From NCBI GenBank assembly GCA_964496695.1, contig CAZCBE010000002.1, forward strand, positions 124,001-188,000: a DNA stretch of 64,000 nucleotides, written 5' to 3'. The notes beneath the pieces were generated by a model. It saw only the letters and a list, made by a program, of their open reading frames with translations. It was not told where the DNA came from and did no database searches. The stretch comes from SXTU01 sp964496695. GTDB taxonomy: Bacteria; Verrucomicrobiota; Verrucomicrobiia; Limisphaerales; SXTU01. The position numbers and the translations under genes were made by a program. Below are positions 24,272 through 32,375 of the stretch, piece after piece. Every line of letters begins with the position of its first letter. Within the stretch, counting starts at the first letter, position 1.

Positions 24272-24391
24272 CGGAGTCCCGGCTTCAGCGTGAGAGCGAA
24301 AGGGAAAAGCAGGATTAGGATCAGGATCACGAGCAGGAGGAGTAGCGATTCAGGCCATCCTGCTCGTAATCCTGATCCTGATCTTAATCCT
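24272..24391. repeat. Half family C repeat and iterated GGATCA hairpin (347-base gap 24264-24610)
   Basis: 24272-24290 is one arm of family C. 24308-24338 (AGCAGGATTAGGATCAGGAT...) and 24358-24391 form an imperfect hairpin built from a six-base unit, GGATCA/GGATTA. The same pair recurs at 33760-33832, and one arm at 54487-54528. The rest of the gap (24392-24610) is ordinary leader sequence of the next gene with no recognisable site. Confidence 0.8.
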
Positions 24392-24610
24392 CCGCTGCGT
24401 TTTCCCCCGACTCGGGCTATCCGCTTGACCCACCTCCCTCCGCTTGCGACAACCAGCGGCATGAAGCCGAGTCCTTTCGTCCGTGCCGCCGTGCCTGCCG
24501 GCTTCCGTCCGGCCTGTAAAATTTCTCATATCAAATGCGCAAGTTCTCATGCCGCCCGCTGAAGTCCCGCGCCTAGGCTCCCGTCTGCTCACCCAATCAA
24601 ACCTAACTGC

Positions 24611-27600
24611 ATGAAGTCCCGTCTCCCCGGTTCCATCTGGTGCGCGTTGCTCGCGCTTGCCGCCACTGCCACCGCCGCCGATCTCACGCTGCACTCATTC
24701 AAGAAGCAGCAGCTCGACAAGCACTATTGGTCCGAGGGTGCGATGCTCGGGGACTTGAATAAGGACGGGAAGCCCGACGCCATCTCCGGCCCTTACTGGT
24801 GGGAAGGGCCGGACTTCAAGAAACGCCATGAGATCTACCCGGCCACCCGCACCACCAAGACCAAGAAGGACGGCGCGGACGTGGAGTTTCCCGGTTTCGA
24901 GGGTGTGCTGGGCAGCAAGAACTCCTACTCCACGGACAACTTCTTCGCGTTTGTTTACGACTTCGACGGTGATGGCTGGAATGACGTGCTCACCTATGGC
25001 CTGCCTGGCACGCCGGCCTTCCTCTACCTGAACCCGCAGGGCAAGGAGCAGCACTGGGCCCGGCACCAGGTCTTCGACGAGGTGGACAACGAGTCGCCCA
25101 CCTTTGCGGACCTCGACGGCGACGGAAAGCCGGAGATCATCTGCAACTACAAGGGCAACTTCGGCTACGCCAAGCCCGACTGGAAGAACGTCACGGCCAA
25201 GTGGCCCTTCACGCCCGTCAGCGAAAAGGGCAACTGGGGCAAGTTCACCCACGGCCTCGGCGTTGGCGATGTGAATGGTGATGGACGCATGGACCTCCTG
25301 TGCAAAGACGGGTGGTTCGAGCAGCCGGCCAAGGGAACCTCGGGACCGTGGAAGCACCACAAGACATTCTTCGCCCCGAGCAGCTCGCAGATGTTCGCCT
25401 ACGATGTGAACGGCGACGGCTTGAACGACATTGTCACCGCGCTCGCATCGCACGGCTACGGCCTCGCGTGGTATGAGCAGCTCAAGGAGCGCGATGCCGC
25501 CGGCAGCCCGCAGTTCAAGGCCCACGTCTTCATGAACAAGGAGGCCCGCGAGAACCGCTTTGGCGTCGCCTTTTCCCAGCTCCACGCGGTCGAGCTGGTG
25601 GACATGGATGGCGACGGGCTGAAGGATCTCGTCACCGGCAAGTGCTTCTGGGCGCACGGTCCCGGGGCCGACCCCGGCGGCAGCGACCCGGCGGTGCTCT
25701 ACTGGTTCAAGCTCGTCCGCAACGCCGACAAGTCCGTGGACTGGGTGCCGCAGCTTGTGGACAACGACTCCGGCGTGGGCCGCCAGATCGGCATCGCAGA
25801 CGTGAACGGCGATGGCCGCCCGGACTTCGTCATCGGCAACAAGAAGGGCACGTTCGTCTTCCTCAACGAAGCGAAGAAAGTGACGAAAGAGGAATGGGAC
25901 AAGGCCCAGCCGAAGGTGCAGTTTGCCGATGCCGGCAAGAACGCGGTGGCTCCTGCCGCCGTCGTCACGCGCACCGGAGCGGTGCCGCCCGCGAACGCCA
26001 AGCCCACTGCGCCGCTCCCTGGCGGCGTGCTGCCCGTCGGAGCCGACGGCAAGCCGCTCAACACGGACTTCGAGACGGGCGATCTCAAAGACTGGACAGC
26101 GACGGGCGACATCGCAAAGGGCCAGCCGACCAAAGGCCCGATCAACCAGAACCGCAAGTTTGGCGAAGGCAAGGTGGCCAATCACATCGGCGACTTCTGG
26201 TTCGGCGGCTACGAGAAGTTCGGGGACACGCCCAAGGGCACGCTCGCCAGCGCGCCGTTCAAGGTCACGCAGCCGTGGGCCGCGTTTCTCCTCGGCGGCG
26301 GCAACCTGGCGGAGACGCGCGTTGAACTGGTGGCCAAGGAGGGCGGCAAGGTCTTCTTCACCGCGCGCGGCCAGAACTCGGAGACGATGGTGCCCGTGGT
26401 CGTGGATTTGGCCGCGCAGAAGGACAAGGAGATTTTCATCCGCATCGTGGACGATCACACGGGCGGCTGGGGCCATGTGAACTTCGACGATTTCAAGCTC
26501 TACAAGGACAAGCCCGCGTTCGCCGCCGTGGCTGCATCCGCCCCCGGTGCCAAAGCCAACCCGCTTCCGCAGGACGACGTGAAGTTCGCCGGCCTGACGC
26601 CCGAGGAAGCCGTGAAGGCGATGACCTTGCCGCCCGGCTTCAAGGTCACGGTCTTCGCCGCCGAGCCGGACGTGAAGCAGCCCATCGCCTTCTGCATTGA
26701 TGACCGCGGGCGGCTCTGGGTGATTGAGAACTACACCTACCCGCAACGCGCGCCCGAGGGCATGGGCACGGACCGCATCCTCGTCTTCGAGGACACCAAC
26801 GGCGACGGGAAGTTCGACAAACGCACGGTCTTCATGGAAGGGCTGAACATGGCCAGCGGCATCGAGTGGGGCTTCGGCGGCATCTATGTCGGTGCGGTGC
26901 CGTGGCTGCTGCACATCCCGGTGAAGGAGACGGACGCCGGCCCGCAGCCCGCCGGGGCGCCGGTGAAGCTGCTGGAAGGCTTCGCGTGGCAGGACACGCA
27001 CGAGATGCTCAACACCTTCACCTGGGGGCCGGACGGCTGGCTCTACGGCTGCCACGGCGTGTTCACCCACTCTCATGTAAAGGTCGCCGGTGCGCCGGAC
27101 ACCGAGCGGCAGTTCATCAACGCGGGCGTGTGGCGCTATCATCCCACGAAGAAGCGCTTCGAGGTCTTTGCCGAGGGCACGAGCAATCCGTGGGGCATTG
27201 ACTTCAACGAATACGGCCACTGCTTCATCGAGGCGTGCGTGATCCCGCACCTCTTCCACATGATCCAGGGCGGGCGCTATCAGCGGCAGGGCGGGCAGCA
27301 CTACACGCCGAGCCTCGAAGAGGCGCGGCGCATCGTGCCGGACTATTTCACGCAGGACTTCGCCAAGCCCGGCAAGCAGCCGATCACGCCCTACATCTAC
27401 GACGACCTCAAGACCATCGCCGACCACCGGCACTATCTAGGCGGCACCCCGCATGGCGGCAACGCGCGCTCCGACTCCGCCGGCGGCGGCCACGCGCACG
27501 CGGGCCTGATGTGCTACCTCGGTGGAAGCTGGCCCAAGGAGTATCACGGCAAGCTCATCATCGGGAACATCCACGGGCAGCGCCTGAACGTGGACGTGCC

Positions 27601-28435
27601 AGAGCGCAAGGGCAGCGGCTACGTGGGCAAGCACGCACCTGACTTCATCAACTTCAACGACCGCTGGAGCCAGACGCTCAACCAGCAGATTGATCAGGAC
27701 GGCAACGTCTTCATCATTGACTGGTATGACCGGCAGCAATGCCACACCGGCAACGCGGCAGCGCACGACCGGAGCAACGGGCGGATTTACAAGATCAGCT
27801 ATGGGGAGAAGAAGGGGACGCAGGTGGATTTGGGGAAGCTAAAGGATGACGAGTTGGTAAACCTTCAGACGAGTAGGAATGAATGGCAGGCGCGCCATGC
27901 CAGACGGCTTCTCCAAGAACATGCAATCAAGACGGATGACATGCAGGGTGCTTTGCTCATGCGACAGCGCGATGCTGCCGACGATGTTCAGACACTCAGG
28001 GCAATGTGGGGCATGCACGTAACCGGTGGAATCACAGAAAAGTTTGGATCGATTCTTCTTGGACAGGAATCGCCTATCGTTCGCGCTTGGACCATCCAAC
28101 TTCTTTGCGAGGACCACAAACCCGGCGAAGCCGCGTTGAAAGCGTTTGCTCGTCTCGCGAAGGAAGACCCTTCGCCAGTCGTTCGCCTCTACCTCGCCAG
28201 CGCGTGTCAACGCCTGACCGTGGCCGAGCGCACGCCCATCGTCGAAGCCCTCCTCGCCCACGCCGAGGACGCCACCGACCACAACCTCCCGCTGATGTAT
28301 TGGTATGCCACCGAGCCCATCGTCGCCGCCGACCCGGCCAAGGGCGCGCTGCTGCTGGCCAAGGCGAAGATTCCGGTCATCCGCGAATACATCACCCGCC
28401 GCCTGACCGCCGGGAAGCCGGCGGGCGGACAGTAA
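24611..28435 (+). CDS. Giant secreted PVC-type protein: FG-GAP/VCBS repeats plus sugar-dehydrogenase-like beta-propeller
   Basis: 1274 residues with a signal peptide (1-22). Residues 35-430 hold seven calcium-loop repeats (DLNKDGKPD, DFDGDGWND, DLDGDGKPE, DVNGDGRMD, DVNGDGLND, DMDGDGLKD, DVNGDGRPD), a typical FG-GAP/VCBS propeller. About 480-640 looks like a beta-sandwich. From about 660 comes the PVC membrane-bound dehydrogenase propeller (PGFKVTVFAAEPDVKQPIAF, DRGRLWVIENYTYP, FEDTNGDGKFDKRTVF). The C-terminal 190 residues look HEAT-like. Relatives usually end in a haem c domain, and here no CXXCH occurs. Codon use changes sharply at about 27820-28190. Confidence 0.83.
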   Translation: MKSRLPGSIWCALLALAATATAADLTLHSFKKQQLDKHYWSEGAMLGDLNKDGKPDAISGPYWWEGPDFKKRHEIYPATRTTKTKKDGADVEFPGFEGVLGSKNSYSTDNFFAFVYDFDGDGWNDVLTYGLPGTPAFLYLNPQGKEQHWARHQVFDEVDNESPTFADLDGDGKPEIICNYKGNFGYAKPDWKNVTAKWPFTPVSEKGNWGKFTHGLGVGDVNGDGRMDLLCKDGWFEQPAKGTSGPWKHHKTFFAPSSSQMFAYDVNGDGLNDIVTALASHGYGLAWYEQLKERDAAGSPQFKAHVFMNKEARENRFGVAFSQLHAVELVDMDGDGLKDLVTGKCFWAHGPGADPGGSDPAVLYWFKLVRNADKSVDWVPQLVDNDSGVGRQIGIADVNGDGRPDFVIGNKKGTFVFLNEAKKVTKEEWDKAQPKVQFADAGKNAVAPAAVVTRTGAVPPANAKPTAPLPGGVLPVGADGKPLNTDFETGDLKDWTATGDIAKGQPTKGPINQNRKFGEGKVANHIGDFWFGGYEKFGDTPKGTLASAPFKVTQPWAAFLLGGGNLAETRVELVAKEGGKVFFTARGQNSETMVPVVVDLAAQKDKEIFIRIVDDHTGGWGHVNFDDFKLYKDKPAFAAVAASAPGAKANPLPQDDVKFAGLTPEEAVKAMTLPPGFKVTVFAAEPDVKQPIAFCIDDRGRLWVIENYTYPQRAPEGMGTDRILVFEDTNGDGKFDKRTVFMEGLNMASGIEWGFGGIYVGAVPWLLHIPVKETDAGPQPAGAPVKLLEGFAWQDTHEMLNTFTWGPDGWLYGCHGVFTHSHVKVAGAPDTERQFINAGVWRYHPTKKRFEVFAEGTSNPWGIDFNEYGHCFIEACVIPHLFHMIQGGRYQRQGGQHYTPSLEEARRIVPDYFTQDFAKPGKQPITPYIYDDLKTIADHRHYLGGTPHGGNARSDSAGGGHAHAGLMCYLGGSWPKEYHGKLIIGNIHGQRLNVDVPERKGSGYVGKHAPDFINFNDRWSQTLNQQIDQDGNVFIIDWYDRQQCHTGNAAAHDRSNGRIYKISYGEKKGTQVDLGKLKDDELVNLQTSRNEWQARHARRLLQEHAIKTDDMQGALLMRQRDAADDVQTLRAMWGMHVTGGITEKFGSILLGQESPIVRAWTIQLLCEDHKPGEAALKAFARLAKEDPSPVVRLYLASACQRLTVAERTPIVEALLAHAEDATDHNLPLMYWYATEPIVAADPAKGALLLAKAKIPVIREYITRRLTAGKPAGGQ

Positions 28436-28586
28436 GCAAGCCGTTGGAGCGCGGGCGTCCCGCCCGCTTTGCGCGCAATGCCACCGAACCGGTGTGACTC
28501 CTTTGTTCTGTGCGAACTCTCCGGTTCAGAGCCCCGCTTGCAGGCCGTGAGTCGTCCATCCAACCGTGCCGTCGTGCGCGGCGCGC

Positions 28587-28800
28587 CCCCGGAGCGCGGC
28601 CCTCTGGGCCGCAGCGGCTGGCAGCAGGGAACGACATAGGAATACCCGGAGCATTTTCAAAAAGGTTGCCGCTGCGGCCCGGAGGGCCGCGCTTCGGGGC
28701 AGGGCAAGCGAGGACGCTTTGCAGCACGGCAGGCCGGAGGTCGGCGCTACGTAGTCTCCGCGTCCCGCAGGCCGTATCGCCGGCGTCCCCGCCGGCTCGG
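28587..28800. repeat. Family A copy 3 joined to family B copy 1 (454-base gap 28436-28889)
   Basis: 28587-28699: family A with 32-base arms (28587-28618, 28668-28699) and a centre matching copy 1 at most positions. It is joined within three bases to 28702-28800, family B (GGGCAAGCGAGGACGC ... CGCCGGCGTCCCCGCCGGCTCGG). The remainder, 28436-28586, shows only weak repeat-like sequence. Confidence 0.85.
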
Positions 28801-28889
28801 CTTCGGGGGCAGTGTCAAGATACGCCCGACCTTGCTCCGTTCGCCAACTCGCGGTTGCATTTCCGGCCCCGCTGGCGAAGGATGCCACC

Positions 28890-29237
28890 ATGGCAATGAC
28901 GTGGATGTTCCTGCTCGTTGTTTTCTTCGCGCTGTGCATGTTCGGTGCGGTCATTGCCGTGATGGTGGCCGTCTTCCGCGCGGCCAGCCGGTCATCAGGA
29001 AATCCGCCTGGTGCCACGAAGCCCTCCACCGACGACGGCCACGTTTTCATTCCGCCCATCCTGCCCGGGGACGACTCGGTTCACCGCCAGCATCAGATTC
29101 ACCAGACGATGACGGATGCCTCCTCGCCCGCGCCGTCCATGCCGACCAGTTCCTTCGACAGCAGTCCTGCTTCATCGTCGTTTGACAGCGGAAGTTCCGC
29201 GCCGAGTTGTGATTCGAGCGGTCAGGGCTGCGGGTAG
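28890..29237 (+). CDS. Small membrane protein with Ser/Cys-rich tail, unknown function
   Basis: 115 residues, not recognised. ATG 28890 is preceded by GAAGGA at a good distance. One strong transmembrane segment (residues about 4-30, MFLLVVFFALCMFGAVIAVM) is followed by a soluble region with DDGHVFIPPILPGDDSVH. The end is serine-rich, SSFDSGSSAPSCDSSGQGCG, with two cysteines close to the C-terminus. Single-helix proteins with Gly/Ser/Cys tails are often exported or processed, but nothing here proves this. It stands alone between repeat clusters. Confidence 0.7.
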   Translation: MAMTWMFLLVVFFALCMFGAVIAVMVAVFRAASRSSGNPPGATKPSTDDGHVFIPPILPGDDSVHRQHQIHQTMTDASSPAPSMPTSSFDSSPASSSFDSGSSAPSCDSSGQGCG

Positions 29238-29239
29238 CC

Positions 29240-29340
29240 GCCGGGCAAGCGAGGACGCTTGCGGCACGGCCGGCCAGAGGCCGGCGCTACTGTAGCGCCC
29301 GCGTCCCGCGGGCCGTGCCGCCGGCGTCCTCGCCGGCCCG
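29240..29340. repeat. Family B palindromic element, copy 2
   Basis: About 101 bases, three bases after the stop of the small membrane protein. Modules: GGGCAAGCGAGGACGCTTGC, GGCCGGCCAGAGGCCGGCGC, TAC-TGTA centre, then CCGCGGGCC and CCGGCGTCCTCGCCGGCCCG. Each module is itself palindromic. Closest copies: 48153-48252 and 28702-28800. Confidence 0.85.
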
Positions 29341-29430
29341 GGGCGCGTGAGCACCAGGGCGCTCCTCATTTTCAGTTCCCCGGCCTTCCGCATTGCGCGT
29401 TCGCTCCCTCCTCCGTTACAACCGCCCGTC

Positions 29431-30033
29431 ATGATTTCGTTTTTGCACGGCAAGCTGGTGGACGCGCTGCCCACGCAGGTCATCGTGGAAGTCCACGGCG
29501 TCGGCTACGAGGTGCTCATCCCGTTGTCGTCCTTCGACAAGCTCCCCGCCCCCGGCGGCGAGGTGCATCTGCTCACGCACCTCGTCGTGCGTGAGGATGC
29601 CCACATACTCTACGGCTTCATGTCGGCGGCGGAGCGCGAGCTGTTCCGCATGTTGATCAACACCGTCAGCGGCATTGGCCCGAAGATCGCGCTCAATGTC
29701 CTCAGCGGCATGAACCCGGTCGCATTCCGTGGTGCGGTGGCCGGCAACGATGTGAAGGCGCTCTCCTCCATCTCCGGTGTCGGCCGGAAAACCGCCGAGC
29801 GCATTGTCGTCGAACTGAAGGACAAGATCGGAGCCGCCGGGGTGTGGGAAGCCAGCAGCGCGGAACGCGCCGTGCCCGCCGGTGACCAGCGGCTGCACGA
29901 TGCCGTCCTCGCATTGGTGGCGCTGGGCTTCAAACAGCCCGAGGCCCACGAGACCGTCCGCGCCGCGCAGGCCATGCTTGGCGAGAAGGCGACGGTGGAG
30001 GAACTCGTGCGCGCGGCGTTGAAGAAAGGCTAG
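29431..30033 (+). CDS. ruvA: Holliday junction branch migration protein RuvA
   Basis: 200-residue DNA-binding subunit of the RuvAB branch-migration motor. It starts MISFLHGKLVDALPTQVIVE (OB fold), with HLVVREDAHILYGF (about 55-68). The two helix-hairpin-helix motifs are NTVSGIGPKIALNVLSG (about 78-94) and SISGVGRKTAERIVVELKD (about 112-130). The C-terminal RuvB-interaction domain (about 148-200) ends in VEELVRAALKKG. ATG 29431 gives the exact family N-terminus; upstream in-frame codons run into a repeat. No ruvB or ruvC lies nearby. Confidence 0.96.
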   Translation: MISFLHGKLVDALPTQVIVEVHGVGYEVLIPLSSFDKLPAPGGEVHLLTHLVVREDAHILYGFMSAAERELFRMLINTVSGIGPKIALNVLSGMNPVAFRGAVAGNDVKALSSISGVGRKTAERIVVELKDKIGAAGVWEASSAERAVPAGDQRLHDAVLALVALGFKQPEAHETVRAAQAMLGEKATVEELVRAALKKG

Positions 30034-30037
30034 CGGG

Positions 30038-30169
30038 AATGACCAGTTCTCAATTCTCAATGACCAATGAATGTTCAATGTCCAATGCCCAGACTCCGGG
30101 CAGACGCATGGGCCGGCATTCGGCCTTGGGCATCCATCGGTCATTGGTCATTGGTCATTGGTCATTCTG
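30038..30169. repeat. Iterated TGGTCAT hairpin between ruvA and the acyltransferase gene
   Basis: Left arm AATGACCAGTTCTCAATTCTCAATGACCAATGA (30038-30070) and right arm with four copies of GGTCATT (30139-30165). An inner GC-rich pair (GGCCGGCATTCGGCC) lies at about 30111-30126. It fills the whole intergenic space and stops six bases before the next start codon. Confidence 0.8.
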
Positions 30170-30171
30170 AA

Positions 30172-30870
30172 ATGCCTCCTCCGCCCGCCATCAAGTCCTC
30201 CGCGCCGGTCATTCCGCATCGGGCGAAGTGGCATGGTCGTCTTGCTGCGCGGTTGATCTGGGCGGCGGCCAGTTCGGTTTCAGCGACCCTGCGCTGGAGC
30301 TGGAAGGATGAGACGAATCTCTTCGAGAACGGCGGCAAGGAACCGGTGATCTTCTGTCTCTGGCACAATCGCCTCGCCCTCTCGCTGATCCTCTTCCGCC
30401 GCTACGTCCAGTGGCGGCAGCCGCAGCGCAAGCTCGCCGCGCTGGTCAGCGCGAGCCGCGATGGCGGGATGCTCGCGCATGTGCTGGAGCTGTTCGATGT
30501 GGAGCCGGTGCGTGGCTCGTCGAGCCGCCGCGGTCCGCAGGCCCTGCGCGAACTGGTCTCCGCCGGCGAGCGCGGCCGTGACTTGGCCATTACGCCGGAT
30601 GGCCCGCGCGGTCCCTGCTACGTGGTGCAGGAGGGCATTGTTTCCCTCGCGCAACTCACCGGGATGACCATCGTCCCGGCCTCCTTCCGCCTGAGCTGGA
30701 AATGGCAGTTGAAGACGTGGGACCGCTTCCAAGTCCCCATTCCCTTCGCGCGCTGCGAAGTCCACCTCGGCCAGCCGGTTAAAATCCCTCGCGAAGCCGA
30801 TGACGCCGAGCGCGAACGCCTGCGTGCTGAACTGGAAGCCCGGATGAAGGCCATCACGCGGGATGCGTGA
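30172..30870 (+). CDS. Lysophospholipid acyltransferase family protein (DUF374)
   Basis: 232-residue protein of the DUF374/LPLAT superfamily, often found with lipid A or LPS genes and thought to acylate a lipid at the inner membrane. Visible: IFCLWHNRLALSL, the local version of the HX4D-type active site; ALVSASRDGGMLAHVLELF; RGSSSRRGPQALREL; ITPDGPRGP (about 142-150), the second catalytic block; and GMTIVPASFRLSWKW. ATG 30172 follows the hairpin repeat directly. A single hydrophobic N-terminal stretch may anchor it. The substrate is not known. Confidence 0.85.
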   Translation: MPPPPAIKSSAPVIPHRAKWHGRLAARLIWAAASSVSATLRWSWKDETNLFENGGKEPVIFCLWHNRLALSLILFRRYVQWRQPQRKLAALVSASRDGGMLAHVLELFDVEPVRGSSSRRGPQALRELVSAGERGRDLAITPDGPRGPCYVVQEGIVSLAQLTGMTIVPASFRLSWKWQLKTWDRFQVPIPFARCEVHLGQPVKIPREADDAERERLRAELEARMKAITRDA

Positions 30871-30977
30871 CCGTTAAGGCGGACACGCCTGTCCGCCGTT
30901 GCTGGTAGGGCGCGTCTCTCCCCAGCGCGCCGCTGAACCGTTCGGACACGCAACCGGCACAGGGTTTCGGTCTCAGA

Positions 30978-32237
30978 CTACTTCAAGCCCACCGCATACA
31001 GCGACTCAAACCCGCGCAGATAAATCCGCCCGCCTGCGATGGCCGGCGAGGCTGTGAACTGATCGGGCAGCTTGTTCTTCACCAAGATTTCCAGCTTCTC
31101 GCCCGGCTTCACCACGGTGACGGTCCCGTCCTTGGCCGTGAGGAGAAGCTTGCCATCCGCGATGACCGGCGAGGCGCGGTAGGTTCCCGCGTGAAAACGC
31201 TCGGAGAAGAACTGCTTGCCGGTCTTCGCATCCAGGCAGGTGAGCACGCCGTTCTCGCGGCAGAGGAACACTTTGCCTTCATACACCACGGGGGAGGGAA
31301 CGTCCGGCGTGCCGTTGGGCACCCGCCACGCCTCACCCTGGCCGCCGGCGCTGATGACGCCGGTCGCATCCGGCGACACGCCAACGATGGCTCCGTTCTT
31401 CGCGGTCGGAATCACAATGAGGTCCGCGACCGCGACCGGGGAAGTGACGAAACGCAGCGTGGCGTTGTAGCGGTCCTTCGGATTCAGGTCGCCGAGCCGC
31501 CAGATTTCTTTCCCGTCGGCGAGGCTGTGCGCGATGGCGTAGTCGTTGCCGTGGGTGATAAGGCGGGCGTCCTTGCCGCGAACCCAGAGGCAGGGTGTGG
31601 CGTAGGAGTTCAGGCACTCGGCCTTGCCATCGCTCGGGCGGTTCGCCTTCCAAACCTCCTTGCCGGTGGCCGCGTCCAGCGCAATGACGGCCTGGAGGCG
31701 CGGGTGAATGAACTGCAGGTAAAGCCGGCCCTCGTGCAGCAACGGCGTGCTGTGCATGCCGAAGTCGTAGCTGAACTTGCCGTAACGCTCCTGCGCGTTG
31801 ATGCGCCAGACTTCCTTCCCGCTGAAGTCAAACGCCGCGAAGTCCCCGCTGCCGAAGAGGGCGAAGACCAGCTTGCCGTCCGTGCAGGGCGAGGAGGACG
31901 CACTGTTGCCTTCGCCGCCGCGCGCCTTGGAACTGCCCTCGCCCAGCTTGCGCCGCCACTGCTCCTTGCCATCCGTGCCGAGGCACAGGAGCAGCAGTTC
32001 ATTGCCCGCCTCGCTCGTGAGGAAGATGCGGTCACCCCAGACGGCGGGCGTGGCGGAGGCCATGCCGGGCATCGCCGCCTTCCACAGCACGTTCTTGGTG
32101 TCGCTCCATTCCGTGGGCAGGCCGGTCTCGCGGCTGACGGCGTCGTGCTGCGCCCCGCGCCACTGCGGCCAGTGATCGGCGCGGGCAAACACGGCGGACA
32201 GCACGAGCAGGGCGGTGGAAAGCAGGCGGTAGTTCAT
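30978..32237 (-). CDS. Secreted PQQ-like beta-propeller protein
   Basis: 419 residues: signal peptide (1-20, LLSTALLVLSAVFARA) and then a propeller of PQQ/quinoprotein-like repeats. It opens with the characteristic DHWPQWRGAQHDAVSRETG. Blade motifs follow: GTDGKEQWRRKLG, FDFSGKEVWRI, DAATGKEVWKANRPS, LADGKEIWRLG and DAKTGKQFFSERF. No haem or clear PQQ ligand was identified, so it is more likely structural or substrate-binding than a dehydrogenase. Such proteins are numerous in Verrucomicrobia and Planctomycetes. It lies downstream of the Gfo/Idh/MocA gene on the same strand, but a hairpin separates them. Confidence 0.85.
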   Translation of the reverse strand: MNYRLLSTALLVLSAVFARADHWPQWRGAQHDAVSRETGLPTEWSDTKNVLWKAAMPGMASATPAVWGDRIFLTSEAGNELLLLCLGTDGKEQWRRKLGEGSSKARGGEGNSASSSPCTDGKLVFALFGSGDFAAFDFSGKEVWRINAQERYGKFSYDFGMHSTPLLHEGRLYLQFIHPRLQAVIALDAATGKEVWKANRPSDGKAECLNSYATPCLWVRGKDARLITHGNDYAIAHSLADGKEIWRLGDLNPKDRYNATLRFVTSPVAVADLIVIPTAKNGAIVGVSPDATGVISAGGQGEAWRVPNGTPDVPSPVVYEGKVFLCRENGVLTCLDAKTGKQFFSERFHAGTYRASPVIADGKLLLTAKDGTVTVVKPGEKLEILVKNKLPDQFTASPAIAGGRIYLRGFESLYAVGLK

Positions 32238-32305
32238 GAGCGGAGTTATGACGGTTGGATCGCCAAGCGGCTTCAGCTTCTACGCAATGCTGGTGGGTAA
32301 AATGA

Positions 32306-32333
32306 CGAGAGCGGTGACAAGTCACCGCTCTCG
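32306..32333. terminator. Perfect 13-bp hairpin between two minus-strand genes
   Basis: CGAGAGCGGTGAC, two As, and the exact complement. It lies 42 bases past the stop of the Gfo/Idh/MocA gene and could end its transcript, but there is no T-run. It may instead be a small dispersed palindrome. Confidence 0.5.
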
Positions 32334-32375
32334 AAAGCCTGCTGAGATGTGCGAGCCCGCCGCTCTTGGGCGAAC

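Noticed and set aside
24695..27433. A 912-codon minus-strand open frame opposite the giant PVC-type gene
   Set aside because: It is the complement of a high-GC3 coding region; the plus-strand protein has seven calcium-loop repeats and a signal peptide, and this frame has no motifs.
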